Positions 1-11,439 of a stretch of DNA of 64,000 nt are shown piece after piece. The stretch is taken from assembly GCA_036873755.1 (NCBI GenBank), contig JAVTVY010039385.1, forward strand, positions 1-64,000, written 5' to 3'. The position numbers and the translations under genes are program-made. The notes beneath the pieces were generated by a model. It was not told the origin of the DNA. It saw only the letters and a program-made list of their open reading frames with translations, and made no database searches. Within the stretch, counting starts at the first letter, position 1, and every line of letters starts with the position of its first letter. Origin of the DNA: Hanleya hanleyi (lineage: Eukaryota; Mollusca; Polyplacophora; Lepidopleurida; Hanleyidae).

Positions 1-2
1 CG

Positions 3-155
3 ACAAGTGCAGCATGTCCCCCGGGAGTGAGTGCCATTATGCGCCCTGAGAGAGCGGTTCTTCCGAATGGGACAGTTTATGAACTGAGTGCCACTTGGGT
101 GCAGGATCCACGAGCCCGAGTGTTGCGTGAGCAGGGCACCCAAACAGAAGGTAGC
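3..155 (+). CDS. C-terminal end of an unidentified open reading frame
   Basis: The window opens inside a reading frame that runs without a stop to a TGA at 153-155, giving about 50 residues. The composition is protein-like, with proline, arginine and a Tyr-Glu-Leu-Ser stretch, but I do not recognise the family. About 280 bases downstream lies a purine-rich tract followed by a probable LTR. The simplest reading is therefore the last part of an LTR-retrotransposon polyprotein, but this is inference. A 50-codon frame at the window edge could also be chance. Confidence 0.3.
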
Positions 156-436
156 TGACATCTGTAAATAGAAAAAATGGACTTGAGTGTTAATTTTTCA
201 AAGTTTCTTATTATACAATTTTATTATATTTGAAGACTGTTTCGTCAATTGAATTGCGATACACTGGACATTCCACTGAAGGACAATAATAGTTCTTATG
301 AACATTTAATTTCGAGAAGGATAATCCTAATCATTTTATCTGTATCTATTCAAATTAAATGTTGTTAAATTTTAACGATACCATCTCTGGGTCCTCTTTA
401 TGTTCGGCACGAACATATTTAATTGGGTGGGGGTGA

Positions 437-462
437 TGTGGCGAGTTCTGGTTCGACGATTG

Positions 463-505
<43 letters not shown>

Positions 506-1166
506 CGACACGGAAAAAACCTCCCTGACGAGAAATCCAGTGTTTCCCGAGAACCTACCTTTATCCAGTATAAAATTAGGTGTCCTCTAATTATTTGCGG
601 TGTACCTAGTAAATCCCGACAATGTTCATAGAAGCTGAGATAGTCTGGTGAAGTTAAATTTTATTCTCCCACCCGCTCAGTAGAAATGCAAACTGCTATG
701 TTGTTTTCACTGAGCTGCATGAGGTCATCGCCAGCCAATGAGTGACGAGATACCAGCAATGATGTCACACTCAGCCAATCAGCACTGCTTGGATGTTGGT
801 CGTGCTAAACACCGGTCGGAGGGTATATATACCGCTGACAAACGAGAATCGTCAGTCCTGTCTGGGACTCACAACTGGACACATCTTTAACACTGAAGGT
901 ACTAATTGCGGTACCACCTGTAATATCAATAACCAAGGTACAAATCACCAAACAGCCACACCTGATAACCTATACTGGGGTTGGGAATGTTTATTCAACC
1001 GTTGTTGTTGTTGAACCATCAAGTGAGACCATTTATATGGGTAACCATACTGTAAACAAACACGTGTTACCATAACGTAAACAAGCAATGGTGTTACCAT
1101 AATGTAAACAAACAACAGAACACCACCCTGTATTTTGCGAGAATAAATCTATCTTTATTGTTGTTA
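437..1166 (+). mobile_element. Probable long terminal repeat (3' or solo LTR)
   Basis: A G-rich tract (ggtgggggtga) directly precedes a sequence starting TGTGGCG, as a polypurine tract precedes an LTR. Inside are two CCAAT boxes (agccaat at about 734 and 774), a TATA element (gtatatata, about 823-831) and an AATAAA-type signal (gaataaa at 1140). The block closes with TTGTTACA at 1166. This CCAAT-TATA-polyA order is that of an LTR. No partner LTR is visible because the 5' side is outside the window, so the limits are estimates. Confidence 0.42.
464..507 (+). repeat. (CAA)n microsatellite
   Basis: About fourteen consecutive CAA units lie just inside the start of the probable LTR. It is a simple trinucleotide repeat and is expected to vary in length. 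Confidence 0.9.
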
Positions 1167-1204
1167 CAAATCTGTATCAACTTGGTGTATATGTGGGTTC
1201 ACCA

Positions 1205-1665
1205 ACCGTAACCATCAACTACTGGTACCACTGACCATCAACAGGTGACCGTCGACCGTCAACAGTAAACATCATTCTGTGACCGTCAACATAAACATCA
1301 GTCTGTGACCGTCGACCGTCAACAGTAAACATCCGTTTGTGACTGTCGATGTAAATAGTGACATTATCACCACCTACCTGTAAACCGTTCCCAGTCATAC
1401 CAGCTAATACACTGTCAACATTGACCGTCAACGTGTAACCATTCATATATCGATAGCCGTCAGCCAGTGACCTTCAATTGAACCGTGACCATAACAAGTG
1501 ACAATACATCAGTATTACCGTCAACAGTAACCATCTAATGTCAATTAGTAATCGTTGACCATCAGATAACCATCAACCATATCCCAGGGTTATCAGCCAG
1601 GGACCGTTGACCAACTACTGATAAATAGCATTGCTGACCGCCGACCACTGACCACCGACCACGCT
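1205..1665. repeat. Degenerate minisatellite of gaccgtcaac/accatcaac words
   Basis: The words gaccgtcaac, gaccgtcgac and accatcaac recur many times. The clearest longer unit is gtgaccgtcgaccgtcaac followed by agtaaacatc, seen at about 1242-1272 and again at 1300-1330. The right part breaks into gaccac/gaccgcc variants. Because the units are near multiples of three, the minus strand stays open for about 75 codons here. That reading is a by-product of the repeat, not a gene. Confidence 0.7.
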
Positions 1666-1666
1666 A

Positions 1667-2835
1667 CCCTACTATGGTATATAAGCAATGAATGCTTGTG
1701 AGTAGCTCGTATTGTCTAGATGTCGTTTTTCGAAGAATTTATTTCACCGGTTCCAGCATCGTTTAATAGCTTCTTAACGCATGTACTTTGAAGCAACGGA
1801 ATCGGAATTTCCGAGACAATGTGAAGGAAAAATGAACACAATTACGCATCCTCAAAGTATTGAGAAATTTCCCGCGAATCCACGTCTCCCAACTGTCTAT
1901 TGAGCAGCCACCACCCAGCCCCAGCCTAAAATGAGCCTGAATGAGAAACTGATGAAATCAAAATCCATCAAACAGTGAATTTAAAACATGGCAATTTTGC
2001 AAGAATTAACCTCATCAAATCAATCTTGCCATTTGCACATATTTATATTCCTACTGTAACGAGAGATCCTGAAGGATCTTGGCGCCCACCATTGTCCGAC
2101 AATTGTAAGCTATTGACTAGAGGATCTTTTTGCCCATTGTTACTAAGAACAAGCGATGGATTTATAATTTTGTTTAAGGAATTTCGAACATGAGCAAAGT
2201 TAGTCTGAAAGTGAATGTACATGTACGGAGGATCCTTCGCCTTTGTTTTCTAGTATTTTTATTGATTTATTTTTTGCACGTGTCATCACTGGTTACTGGA
2301 AGCGAGGACCAATCTCTTTGACACTTTGGCATGAGCTATGAAACATACTTAAGATTTTATAATTAGGAACGAATGCTAATTCTGTTCTGTTTACTGGGCT
2401 AGTTTGAGATATCTCTTTAAAGATGCCAGGTTCGAAAATAGTAAGATGGTACAATACTTAATACTGAAGGGATCCGGTCCGCGCAATAATGTTGAAACTT
2501 CGAAAGTGCCTGAATCCTGATTATCTCCTTTGCATCGAAACATGCAGTATTCTAGAGTTGTCGAGTTGTGACATTGAGTCACAAGAGTGATGTCCCTTCA
2601 TGTAGCCGACCAGCCGGCAGGCGAAAGGGTGGAGCAGTCCACTTGCTACTGCATGGACTAAAGAAAACTGATTTAAAATTTGAAGAAATACATTTTAATT
2701 CCGAATTATTTGAACTCCTTGATATGGCGGGTGAAGGTATGGGTATTCTCTATAGTCAATATATAGAATATGCCCCACCGTTTGATCTGCCGACTCTTGT
2801 GATGCAACTCAAATTTCAGAAAGATCCATGAAATA
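1667..2835. other. No gene seen; dispersed-repeat sequence leading into the 155-bp array
   Basis: No convincing reading frame is present. The stretch at about 2060-2160 (gagagatcctgaaggatcttggcgcc and onward) resembles a repeat I associate with bivalve genomes. It may be the 5' part of the same element that carries the tandem array starting near 2840. A short run around 2590-2830 stays open on the plus strand for 87 codons, but nothing marks it as a gene. Confidence 0.35.
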
Positions 2836-2839
2836 TTTC

Positions 2840-4060
2840 CTGAGAATTCACGATAACAAGGGGAAATTCAAGATGGCCGCCTTGTGGCCATATTGGATTT
2901 CGATTCGTACCGAAACAGGATTCTTGCACAACTAGACCATAAAGGGAACCTGTGTACCAAATTTGAGAAAGTTCCATGCAGTATTTCCTGAGAAATCACG
3001 ATAACAAAGTTGCATGGGAAAATCCAAGATGGCCGCCTGTTGGCCATATTGGATTTTCGAATCGGAGCAGAAAAGGTGTCTTGCACAACTAGATGACAAG
3101 GAGAACCTGTGTACCAAATTTAACAAAGATCCATGCAGTAGTTCACAATAACAATGTTTCATGGGATAAATCCAAGATGGCCGCCTGATGGACATATTGG
3201 AGTTTGGAATCGGGCCACAAATGTATCAAATTTGAGAGAGATCCTGAGAAATCATGATAACAAAATCTCATGGGGAAGTCTAAGATGGCCGCCTGGTGAC
3301 CATATTGGATTTTCGATTCAGACCGAAAAAGGCATCTTGCATATCGAGACCCTAAGGGGAACCTATGTGCCAAATTTGAGAAAGATCCATGCAGTAGTTC
3401 TTGAGAAAGGACGATAAAGTTTCATGGGGAAATCCAAGATGGCTACCTTGTGGCCATATTGGATTTTCGATTCGGACCGAAAAAAGGTATCTTGCACAAC
3501 TAGACCCTAAGGGGAACCAGTGCACCAAATTTGAGAAAGATCCATCCAGTACTTCCTGAGAAATGACGATAACAAAGTTTCATGGGGAAATCCAAGATGG
3601 CTGCCTGGTGGCCATATTGGATTTTCGAATAGGACCAGAAAAGGTATTTGCACAACTAGACCCCAAGGGGAACCTGTGTACCAAATTTGAGAAAGATCCA
3701 TGCCGTACTTCCTGAGAAATCACGATAACAAGGTTTCATGGAGAAATCCAAGATGGCTGCCTGGTGGCCATATTGGATTTTCGAATCGGACCAAAAAAGG
3801 TATCATGCACAACTAGACCCCAAGGGGAACCTGTGTACCAAATTTGAGAAAGATCCATGCAGTAGTTCCTGAAAAATCGCGATAACAAGGTTTCATGGGG
3901 AAATCCAAGATGACTGCCTGGTGGCCATATTGGATTTTCAAATCGGACCAAAAAAGGTATCTTGCCCAACTAGACCCCAAGGGGAACCAGTGTACTAAAT
4001 TTGAGAAAGATCCATAAAGTAGTTCCTGAGAAATCGCGATAACAAGAATTGTTTACGGAC
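2840..4060 (+). repeat. Tandem array, ~155-bp unit, eight copies
   Basis: The core 'ccaagatggc(c/t)gcc...gccatattggatt' recurs at about 2868, 3027, 3170, 3278, 3433, 3591, 3748 and 3904. Spacing is 155-157 bp in the last four units and shorter (143, 108) where units are deleted. Each unit also contains gatccatgcagtagttcctgag, cgataacaa, and caaggggaacctgtgtacc. The array runs directly into an acggacgacggacgac tract and then the hairpin at 4101. That layout suggests an array inside a larger mobile element. Reading frames on either strand follow the repeat period and are not genes. Confidence 0.88.
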
Positions 4061-4100
4061 GGACGACGGACGACGGACCACGCAGGAAAAGCGATTTGAA

Positions 4101-4127
4101 TAGCCCACCACTGATGATGGTGGGCTA
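4101..4127. other. Perfect 10-bp hairpin at the 3' end of the tandem-array element
   Basis: TAGCCCACCA and TGGTGGGCTA flank a 7-base loop (ctgatga), making a perfect GC-rich stem. It comes after the acggacgac tract that closes the tandem array. A strong hairpin near a 3' end is a Helitron-like trait, but no convincing CTRR terminus follows, so the class stays open. Confidence 0.75.
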
Positions 4128-6459
4128 AAAATGGGTATAGCTATAAAGCGGTATGTTGAAATTGTATAGGAGGACGTAGTTTCACACTTACGTGACAAGA
4201 TCAAGTAAACATGCAAAGTTAGCTCCATTTTTTTTTAAGAAATCAGACCGTATGTACACGTCATTTGTGTATTGCCATGTTTCAAATAAATTCTACATTA
4301 GCACATCTTCTGTACGTCTACTAAAATCCGACAAATTGTAAAACAGTCTTTTCAAGAGGAGTTGAATTCACAAAAAGGCAGCGAATGTGAAAAGCGAAAA
4401 TTCAGGCGACAAAATTTACTTCAAAGCATGGAAATTTTACAAAGAGTTTTTTTTCAGGTAAATCTCACATCTGATACAAATCTGGAAAGTAATAAAGCAG
4501 TCTTTGAAGAACTTTCAGAGTAGTTGATTACACTAAAAAACAAGCACGCCTTAATACGTCCAATTAATCGAGGCACTTCTCGATGACTTCGAGATGGATC
4601 GAGAAATTTCTCGACTGAAGCCAACAGGGCAGACCCCTCGAAACGTTCCGATTATCGAGATGGATGTGAAATTTATCGGTAATCTCGAAGGGGTCCCGGT
4701 TGCTATATGACGACACTCACACAAGTTGAGCAAAAATTAATTTGTCTATTAAATCTTTTACTATGTACATATTGAATATGTCTGCTACCAATCTATAAAG
4801 CTGTAAAACAGACTGTTGACAACTGCAGGTGGAGTTCTGGACACACTAGTCTACTAATACACATTAATACACTATGCTACAAAGATAAACCGAATTGCTA
4901 CAAGGGTTCACGATATACCAGCCCAGACGGACGGATCGACCATTACCGCCTACTGGTGGAGGACAATAATTCACGATAAATAGTTTATTTCTCATTTTAG
5001 TTCAGCTATCATATTCAGCTTCTCGTCGTCCAAAATTAATATAATGTGCTCGATGCCCCAAGTGTTAAACTGGCTGGATTTTATCTGAACTGGTCGATCC
5101 CTGTGGAAGTCCATGTTACATGGTATAGACGTCAGCTTTAATATTCAGCCGTCGTCCACAAAAGAATTTCCGTGTCAATCAATGAAGATCTTTTTCGTAT
5201 GACGGCATCAATTTCAAGTATTCATCAAATGAAATTAAAATTAAAGCGATACTGGGATTATACATGTAGTTTCACACCATGAGGTAATCGGTAACGGAAT
5301 TATTTTTGGACAATATGTTAAATGCACATATACAAAAATATCTTGGTTGTCTTTCAGAGTTCTCGTGATATCGTAATCAGCTGAATCTGCCTAAATCGGG
5401 AAGCATTGTTTCCCTCTGTGGGACAGCTAATTCAAGACCATATACGTCACTGAGCTGGGTAAATTGAGGCACGATGATATCGATAAGACTTCCACGGGGC
5501 CAGGCGAAAACATTGCATTTCTTTCAACATTTCCATATATATGTATACCTCATCATTAAAGATGTAATCAGCCTCAAATCTGGGCTGAAATCGATGTCTC
5601 TCAAACTCAGCGAAAGTGACACATGTTACAACAGGTACAAAATGAAACACATCTGACCACAAGAAACTAAACTTGTTTCTACCATTCACGAGAAAATAGA
5701 AGGAGTTGATCTTTAAAATTAAACAGCATGGCATGCCGTTTATTTTTCCACGGCCGTGCCAACAAGCGTATACACGTATGGTGCATTCTACCAACGTATG
5801 CTATGCGACATCACCGAACCGTAGGCACGAGCCATGACGCTATCCCATGGCTGCAGCTGTGCAGCCTTCAAATTCGTGAGCGTCGCCACGTCACTCATAC
5901 GTCACGCAGTGACGTCATTTTCCTCTCCGCGTACAACACACACTCAATGGCGAGACAGAAAAGCTGTCGAAGCGGACAGAGTTACAAATTTCTCTGACAA
6001 GATATTCTTGCATTCGTTGTATATGACGATCCCACTGTCATCAAATATAATACATATGATGCTTTGGTGATCTTCCCTGCTGAAAAAACGCAGTTTACAA
6101 AATCCATCCATTTTGAGGCTGATTACATCTTTAACCTTGTTCGTTCAATCATGTATATAGCCTTGTTCGATCAATCATGCATAGAATGGTCCATCCCTGA
6201 CATGCTTACGTTCGGGTATCATTTCGGAGTACCAAATGGATTCTTCTTGTCCCATTCCAAATATGTTTGCATCCCCCATCGAGTCATGGTATGTCAGACA
6301 CAGAAGTCAATATTGCTTAGTGTTTCAATCTCCTTCTGCTTGTACCTGATAAACTACCTTCTCCATGAAGAGGATGTCCGATTATACATTCCTTGTTTCT
6401 CATTTGACACATTATACCCCACATAACCAATGGGAGATATCGCTAGCACGAAGTACCGG
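4128..6459. other. No gene seen; scattered repeat fragments
   Basis: No coding region can be supported. A tcgaga-rich patch lies at 4560-4700 and resembles the CpG-rich repeat family seen at 50.0 and 52.3 kb. A 22-base inverted repeat (ttgaggctgattacatctttaa type) pairs about 5560-5583 with about 6113-6136. As a result short frames on opposite strands share eight residues in a row, which is an effect of the inverted repeat rather than of two genes. Confidence 0.4.
5140..5220 (+). repeat. Dispersed repeat, 'attcagccgtcgtcca' family, copy 1
   Basis: The block attcagccgtcgtccacaaa...tttccgtgtcaat...gaagatctttttcgtatgacg matches the reverse complement of 21055-21125 over its whole length with scattered differences. 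A shorter match (attcagccgtcgtcca) lies at about 18091-18106. Three occurrences within 16 kb show an interspersed repeat. Its class is unknown. Confidence 0.6.
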
Positions 6460-6985
6460 TTAACCCACTTTGGCCTGGGCTATTTGGCACCTGTCCAGGT
6501 TCCCCATATTATCTTTTTATCCCTTGAGCTAGGGGCGGAATCTTACCCAATTATACTCTTGCGTCAAGCTCTACAAGAAAATGTAAAAAAAGGATGGTCA
6601 CAGTGACGTCAGTTTAAAAAAGGCAGTTTTGGGTCGATTTTTCGAGTTTTTATTTCTTTTGTTTTCTTAGCTAAGACTGCATGATGAATTTGTAAATAAT
6701 AGTCTCATGTCAAATAAAATAGTTTTTGCCCACTTTTCCTTGTACAAAGGCCGAGAACTGTGAAGGAAAATGACCAAAGTCTCGCTTTTCGGGTAACTGC
6801 ATGGCGCCATTTTCTATGTACTCATAATCCTATGCTCAGGTGGTTATGTCTGTGGGCTCAAACATCATCCGAATGTGATAGACTACAATGTCACGGAGTG
6901 TCAGCTCTCAATTGTGTGTCGTCCCAGAGATAGGATAAACAAATTGGAAGGGGCAGGGACATAATGACCTGCTGACCTATAGGAG
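6460..6985 (+). mobile_element. piggyBac-like MITE, copy A (3' end degraded)
   Basis: It begins TTAACCCACTTTGGCCTGG, matching the left end of the intact copy at 14985. Interior matches include cccttgagctaggg, aagtgacgtca-type and ttttcaaaaaggc-type words, ctcataatcc, gtgatagactacaatgtcac, and gagatagg near the end. The closing TTAA is not recognisable. It has no coding capacity. Confidence 0.65.
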
Positions 6986-6989
6986 TGGT

Positions 6990-8400
6990 GTTATAGTGAT
7001 ATATTTACGGTTCCGACATCCGATCGACTGTCGTCGTTCATGGAAAATCCCGGCGTTAAAAATTGAAAGACATTGCATAACGCTTATAGTACCAAATTCC
7101 AATGACGCATAACATAATGAGACAGCTATGGTTATTTATATAATTAATGCGTTGATTTGCGTTCACCAGTTAAAAAAATATATAGTGGTCTGATGGAGTT
7201 CACAGACGTCTTGCCGCTTTCAATCATTTTCTTAATAATTGTTCTTGACAAAATGTAGCTTGAACGCAAGACATTTCTAACACGTGTTACCCTCACGGTC
7301 GAATACGTCAAATGTCAAAGTTTACCTTTGCAGCCGAAACATCTCCATTGATTCCGAGTTTCAATCAGATGGGGTTTCTTGTAAGAATTGATATCGGTTT
7401 CCCGGCTAATGGATAGTTCTCTCTCCTTGGTGATGCACAGTATTATATTGAGAACATGCCATTCTGTAATTACTTCCCCGAAAACATCGATCCCGAAGGT
7501 AATTCCAGCTCAAGGAATAAAACACTTTGTACAGTTCTGGGTTAATGAAGAAGAGAACGCTGTTTCCTCAATACCACACCCGTTCACACTAGGAGAAATT
7601 TCACCGGTTCTCTCCCGGCAGCGAAAACGTACTTAGGAGGAAACAGCCTCCTACAGCTGGATAGGCAAACATAAAATAACATGATTTTCTTCGAGCGTTA
7701 TACTTGTTTTATTGACCCTCCATTAATAATAGGCATCCCGGCATGATCATTGTATGGCTAAGGGCCCGAAAGGCCCGACCCGAGGATCACTAAAGACTAT
7801 GGTTGACCATTCTAGCCTCCAGTGTGTTGTTTGTCGCGTGCAACCACACGTTATACATTGGACAAAAATTTAGACCGCGGCAGTATGTGTTACGCTACAG
7901 AATTAAACGCAAAGGTTGATGGAAAACGATGGCGGCGAACTGACAAGAAGTCATATGACCCCACAGATAAATATACTGACCGCATATTTCAAAAAGCATC
8001 ACAAGAAAGATATTTTCTGAGTCATGCTTTTATTATAAATATTCATGTGGACATATTGAATGTAAAATGACAACAAGGCCGACAACTCCATTTCAGAGCG
8101 ATGATGTATTATGCCTATCAAGTCATCTGTTGAAAAATGACGAACTATGTGATCGCCAGATAGAAAAATAAACGGCAAAAATATATAGGATGCAAATTCG
8201 TATTCTTAACAAATACCGTTGAGCCCGGCACCGACCAAGCGCTTCACCCTCCACCATGTCTACAAAACTACAACCACAATGAGGTATACAGATGATATGC
8301 GTCCATCAGCAGAATTTCACCATATACAGGCAACAATTAAATGGCAACAATTAAATGCAACAATAAAATGTTAGTGGAAAACAATACCCTCGTAGTGACA
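6990..8400. other. No gene seen; contains one half of a local direct repeat
   Basis: Nothing coding is supported. A segment at about 7938-8005 (tgacaagaagtcatatgacc and onward) is repeated at about 8394-8458 with few changes, placing the 30-bp minisatellite right after the second copy. A small hairpin gggcccgaaaggccc lies at about 7762. At 8307-8340 a 31-base match to the end of repeat R500 (tccatcagcagaatttcacc) is visible. Confidence 0.45.
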
Positions 8401-8468
8401 AGAAGTCTTATGACCCCACAGACAAATATACTGAGTGCAGATTTCTAAAAACATCACAATAATCAAAA

Positions 8469-8618
8469 CCTCCGTCCATGAGTGGTGTAAGTACGTAACC
8501 TCCGTCCATGAGTGGTGTAAGTACGTAACCTCCGTCCATGAGTGGTGTAAGTACGTAACCTCCGTCCATGAGTGTTGTAAGTACGTAACCTCCGTCCATG
8601 AGTGGTGTAAGCACGTTT
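8469..8618. repeat. 30-bp minisatellite, five units
   Basis: The unit cctccgtccatgagtggtgt plus aagtacgtaa is repeated five times with one or two changes (gtgttg in unit 4, gcacgtt in unit 5). Thirty is divisible by three, so three frames stay open through the array and give decapeptide repeats on both strands. There is no independent evidence that any is translated. Confidence 0.92.
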
Positions 8619-8639
8619 ACCTCGCTCCAAAGTAACACA

Positions 8640-11205
8640 GGAACATTTTTCCAGAATATAATGTATAGAAACCTGATACAAAAATCAATCTAGTCGTAAA
8701 GTTCTCTTCCAGTCTGTACTGAAAATATTATATACATTAATTTATTTTCTTGTCGCTTTTGCTCACAAATGGTAAGATCTTTTCAGACAACGCTCATCAT
8801 CTTCACCGTATGTCCGTTTTATGTCAGCGTGAACGTGCCGACTGTTCCATCCCACCACGAATATTTTTTTGTTACTACAGAAAGGAGGCAGATACATACA
8901 GATACGTTTCCTTAGGCTACTCTAGAAATCTACGCAGCGCTTTACAAATGTTATCCCTGTTGTATTGTGAATCTTGCAGCCGTCACATACACTCGCTTGC
9001 CTGCAAAAGTAAATGTGTCAACGATTTTTGCGCGGGCAAGCCAGGCAACACTGTTTTCGAGGGTCTTTAACTCGGTATGAAAGACGTCCCAGCCGTAAAC
9101 TAGTACACACAAAATACATGTGTGTTGGTTATAAACCCTTACATAAAGCAGTATAACGTCACGACAGAATCATGTTATTAATATTATTATCAGTTTCAAA
9201 ACTGATCGTCATTAATTTCGTTCGATTGTGAATGGGAATGCGAGCTCTCTGAATCGCACATTCTCATGTGGTTTCCCTCTTCTTCTCGTATGATATAATT
9301 GATTGATATCGAGTGTCGGGCCGATATCAATCAATGTCGGCTAGCTGCCGGTCATCTCGTTTTACCAGAATGCCCGCCAGGATATCCTATAGAGAATATT
9401 GAGTCATCTACTAATAATTTGGGTTACATTACCCTTTACACAATTAGGACAACGTATCGTTGAATAACTTAATGATAGACAACGTACATGTATATCGTTG
9501 AATAACATAATGATATGCGATATTTTTTAACACAGTCGAATCGTATCTGCTGCTGATAAATCAATCAGAAGACATGTGACTATAAACAGAAAGTTTCTGA
9601 TGCGACATTTGATAGAAACATAAGAGTTAGCTCCAATGCTAAATGTGTATGAAATAAAAATAACGACAAACACTATAGGTGGTTTCTTACAATAGAGAAG
9701 CGGTCAACAGATTTGAATGATATCCACATGACGCGATGTTCTTTTCATAAAATCCTAATTATAAAAGACCATTATTCTTTATTCTAAAGGAATTTCCAAA
9801 TCATTCTTCAGGGTATGTACCTCAATCACGCTTTAATTCTGCCTGCTCATTTGAATACCATGGAGATCTAAAACCCGTGATATTCAAAGGGCTCTCCCGG
9901 GTGAAGCGGAAGTAGACACAAGGTACGAAACCTAGCGCCAGAGGTCGTGCATGCTACGTATTTTGTCGTCAGTGTACGATATTTGTCACAGAATTTGAGA
10001 AACTTTGAATGGGAGCGTTTGTCGGTATAGCCCTGTTTGAAAAGTGTCTGCGATCGTCTCTCTTGTCGTAGAGTGGACGTGAGAGAAATTTAAGCCCTAA
10101 TCATTCTTGTAAACGTATAGGTCCAGATATGATGTTCCTTCTGGGCTATCAGTAGTTTCTTTCAATTTCAGCGAATGCGGGTACATATGCTTCATATCCA
10201 CGCTGTGGCAATCGTTTCGGTGGAAGATATATATTGCCCCAAATGACCTCTGTTACAACTGGTTTTGCCCAAATGCAGACGCATTGACCATCCATGCAGT
10301 TGTCAACCCTCTTTGTCCAAAATGATACATTCTTTTGCCCAAACTATGAAAAGACGACATCATGGTGTGCAGAGTCAGTCTGTTTTGTATAGTATAGTGG
10401 GCATATCGCAACTGCATCTCATAATGTCTTTACTTTGTACAAAATTGATGACATGCTTCATAACCCGTTTTGTCCAAACTTGTTTACGACATTCTATGCT
10501 TGAAATTGTCTTGAAAGTCCTTCTCACATACATAAATGATCTAGGCACGGCAAATTATGAACGTTTTTCCATATGCAAACGACTAGGGTGTTTCAAACGC
10601 TATACCTTTAATATCACGTACATGCACATAGATGACTGTTGATATCCGCATGACTTTGATGCTTCAGCTGATATCCCAGGAATATATTACTTTTGAATGT
10701 GGGCATTTGATATTTCTGTATGAATTTGTTTGTGCATGATTCATATGTACATGTAACAGATGTGGAGCGTACGTATATCACAACCTATGTTGCACACGAT
10801 AATCTATATATCATTTTTCAGAGGTAAAACTTGACATGAGCCACATTAATCCAATATGATTCAGACAGGTGTATGAAACCTTCATGAAGGCTAACGTTCA
10901 GATTTGAACCTCAATAGTTTTATATGCATGATGTATTGTGTTGAGTGTCAAAGTATATAAAGTAACTAAAGTTACACCTCAATTAACTGCCTGAGAATCT
11001 CGGTCAATTATTAAAATAAAAACTTGACATTTGTGATTTATTATTCAAGAGTAAAGCGGCATGGGGCGATTCTTGTGCTTGATATTTATATGTGCTAGTC
11101 TTCCCATACTGATTCGTTAATCAATACATAACCCTTGGTTAAATCAGTTTCATCACAACGGTTGTGTTCATATAGAAGAGCGGGTGGGCAAGTGATCTTT
11201 GGGTA
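8640..11205. other. No gene seen; one hairpin and small direct repeats
   Basis: No supported gene. A short direct repeat with the word cgttgaataac lies at about 9452 and 9498. The perfect hairpin at 9299-9334 is listed separately. Frames of about 106 and 125 codons at 8750 and 10265 lack an ATG at the listed start and show no domain signal. Confidence 0.5.
9299..9334. other. Perfect 13-bp inverted repeat
   Basis: TTGATTGATATCG at 9299-9311 pairs exactly with CGATATCAATCAA at 9322-9334 across a 10-base loop. No adjacent gene gives it an obvious role. It may be the end of a small foldback repeat. Confidence 0.85.
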
Positions 11206-11210
11206 TAGGA

Positions 11211-11320
11211 AGTATACCATGAAAGTATTCTAATGAAATCGTCAACCATTCCAAATTTCTTGGAAAGTATACTATGAAAGTATTCCAATGAAATCGTCAA
11301 CCATTCCAAATTTCTTGGAA
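11211..11320 (+). repeat. Tandem duplication, 55-bp unit, two copies
   Basis: The unit starting agtatac(c/t)atgaaagtatt and ending ccaaatttcttggaa occurs twice in tandem with two or three differences. Confidence 0.88.
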
Positions 11321-11439
11321 TATTTTTGGACAACCCACATTGATTACATCAGTAAAAAGTTGCCAGAAACACATGAATAAGCAATTACTTAAAAGGATCC
11401 GTGAATAAGAAACACTTTACATTTAGTATTACTCCAGGA

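Noticed and set aside
2868..3969. Overlapping frames of 64-87 codons on the minus strand
   Set aside because: They repeat with the 155-bp array period and are copies of the same non-coding unit.
5447..6426. Two genes sharing the residues FEADYIFN on opposite strands
   Set aside because: The similarity is explained by a 22-base inverted repeat; the rest of the frames is unrelated.
8463..8681. Short repeated-peptide genes
   Set aside because: Pure minisatellite effect: 30-bp units without stops.
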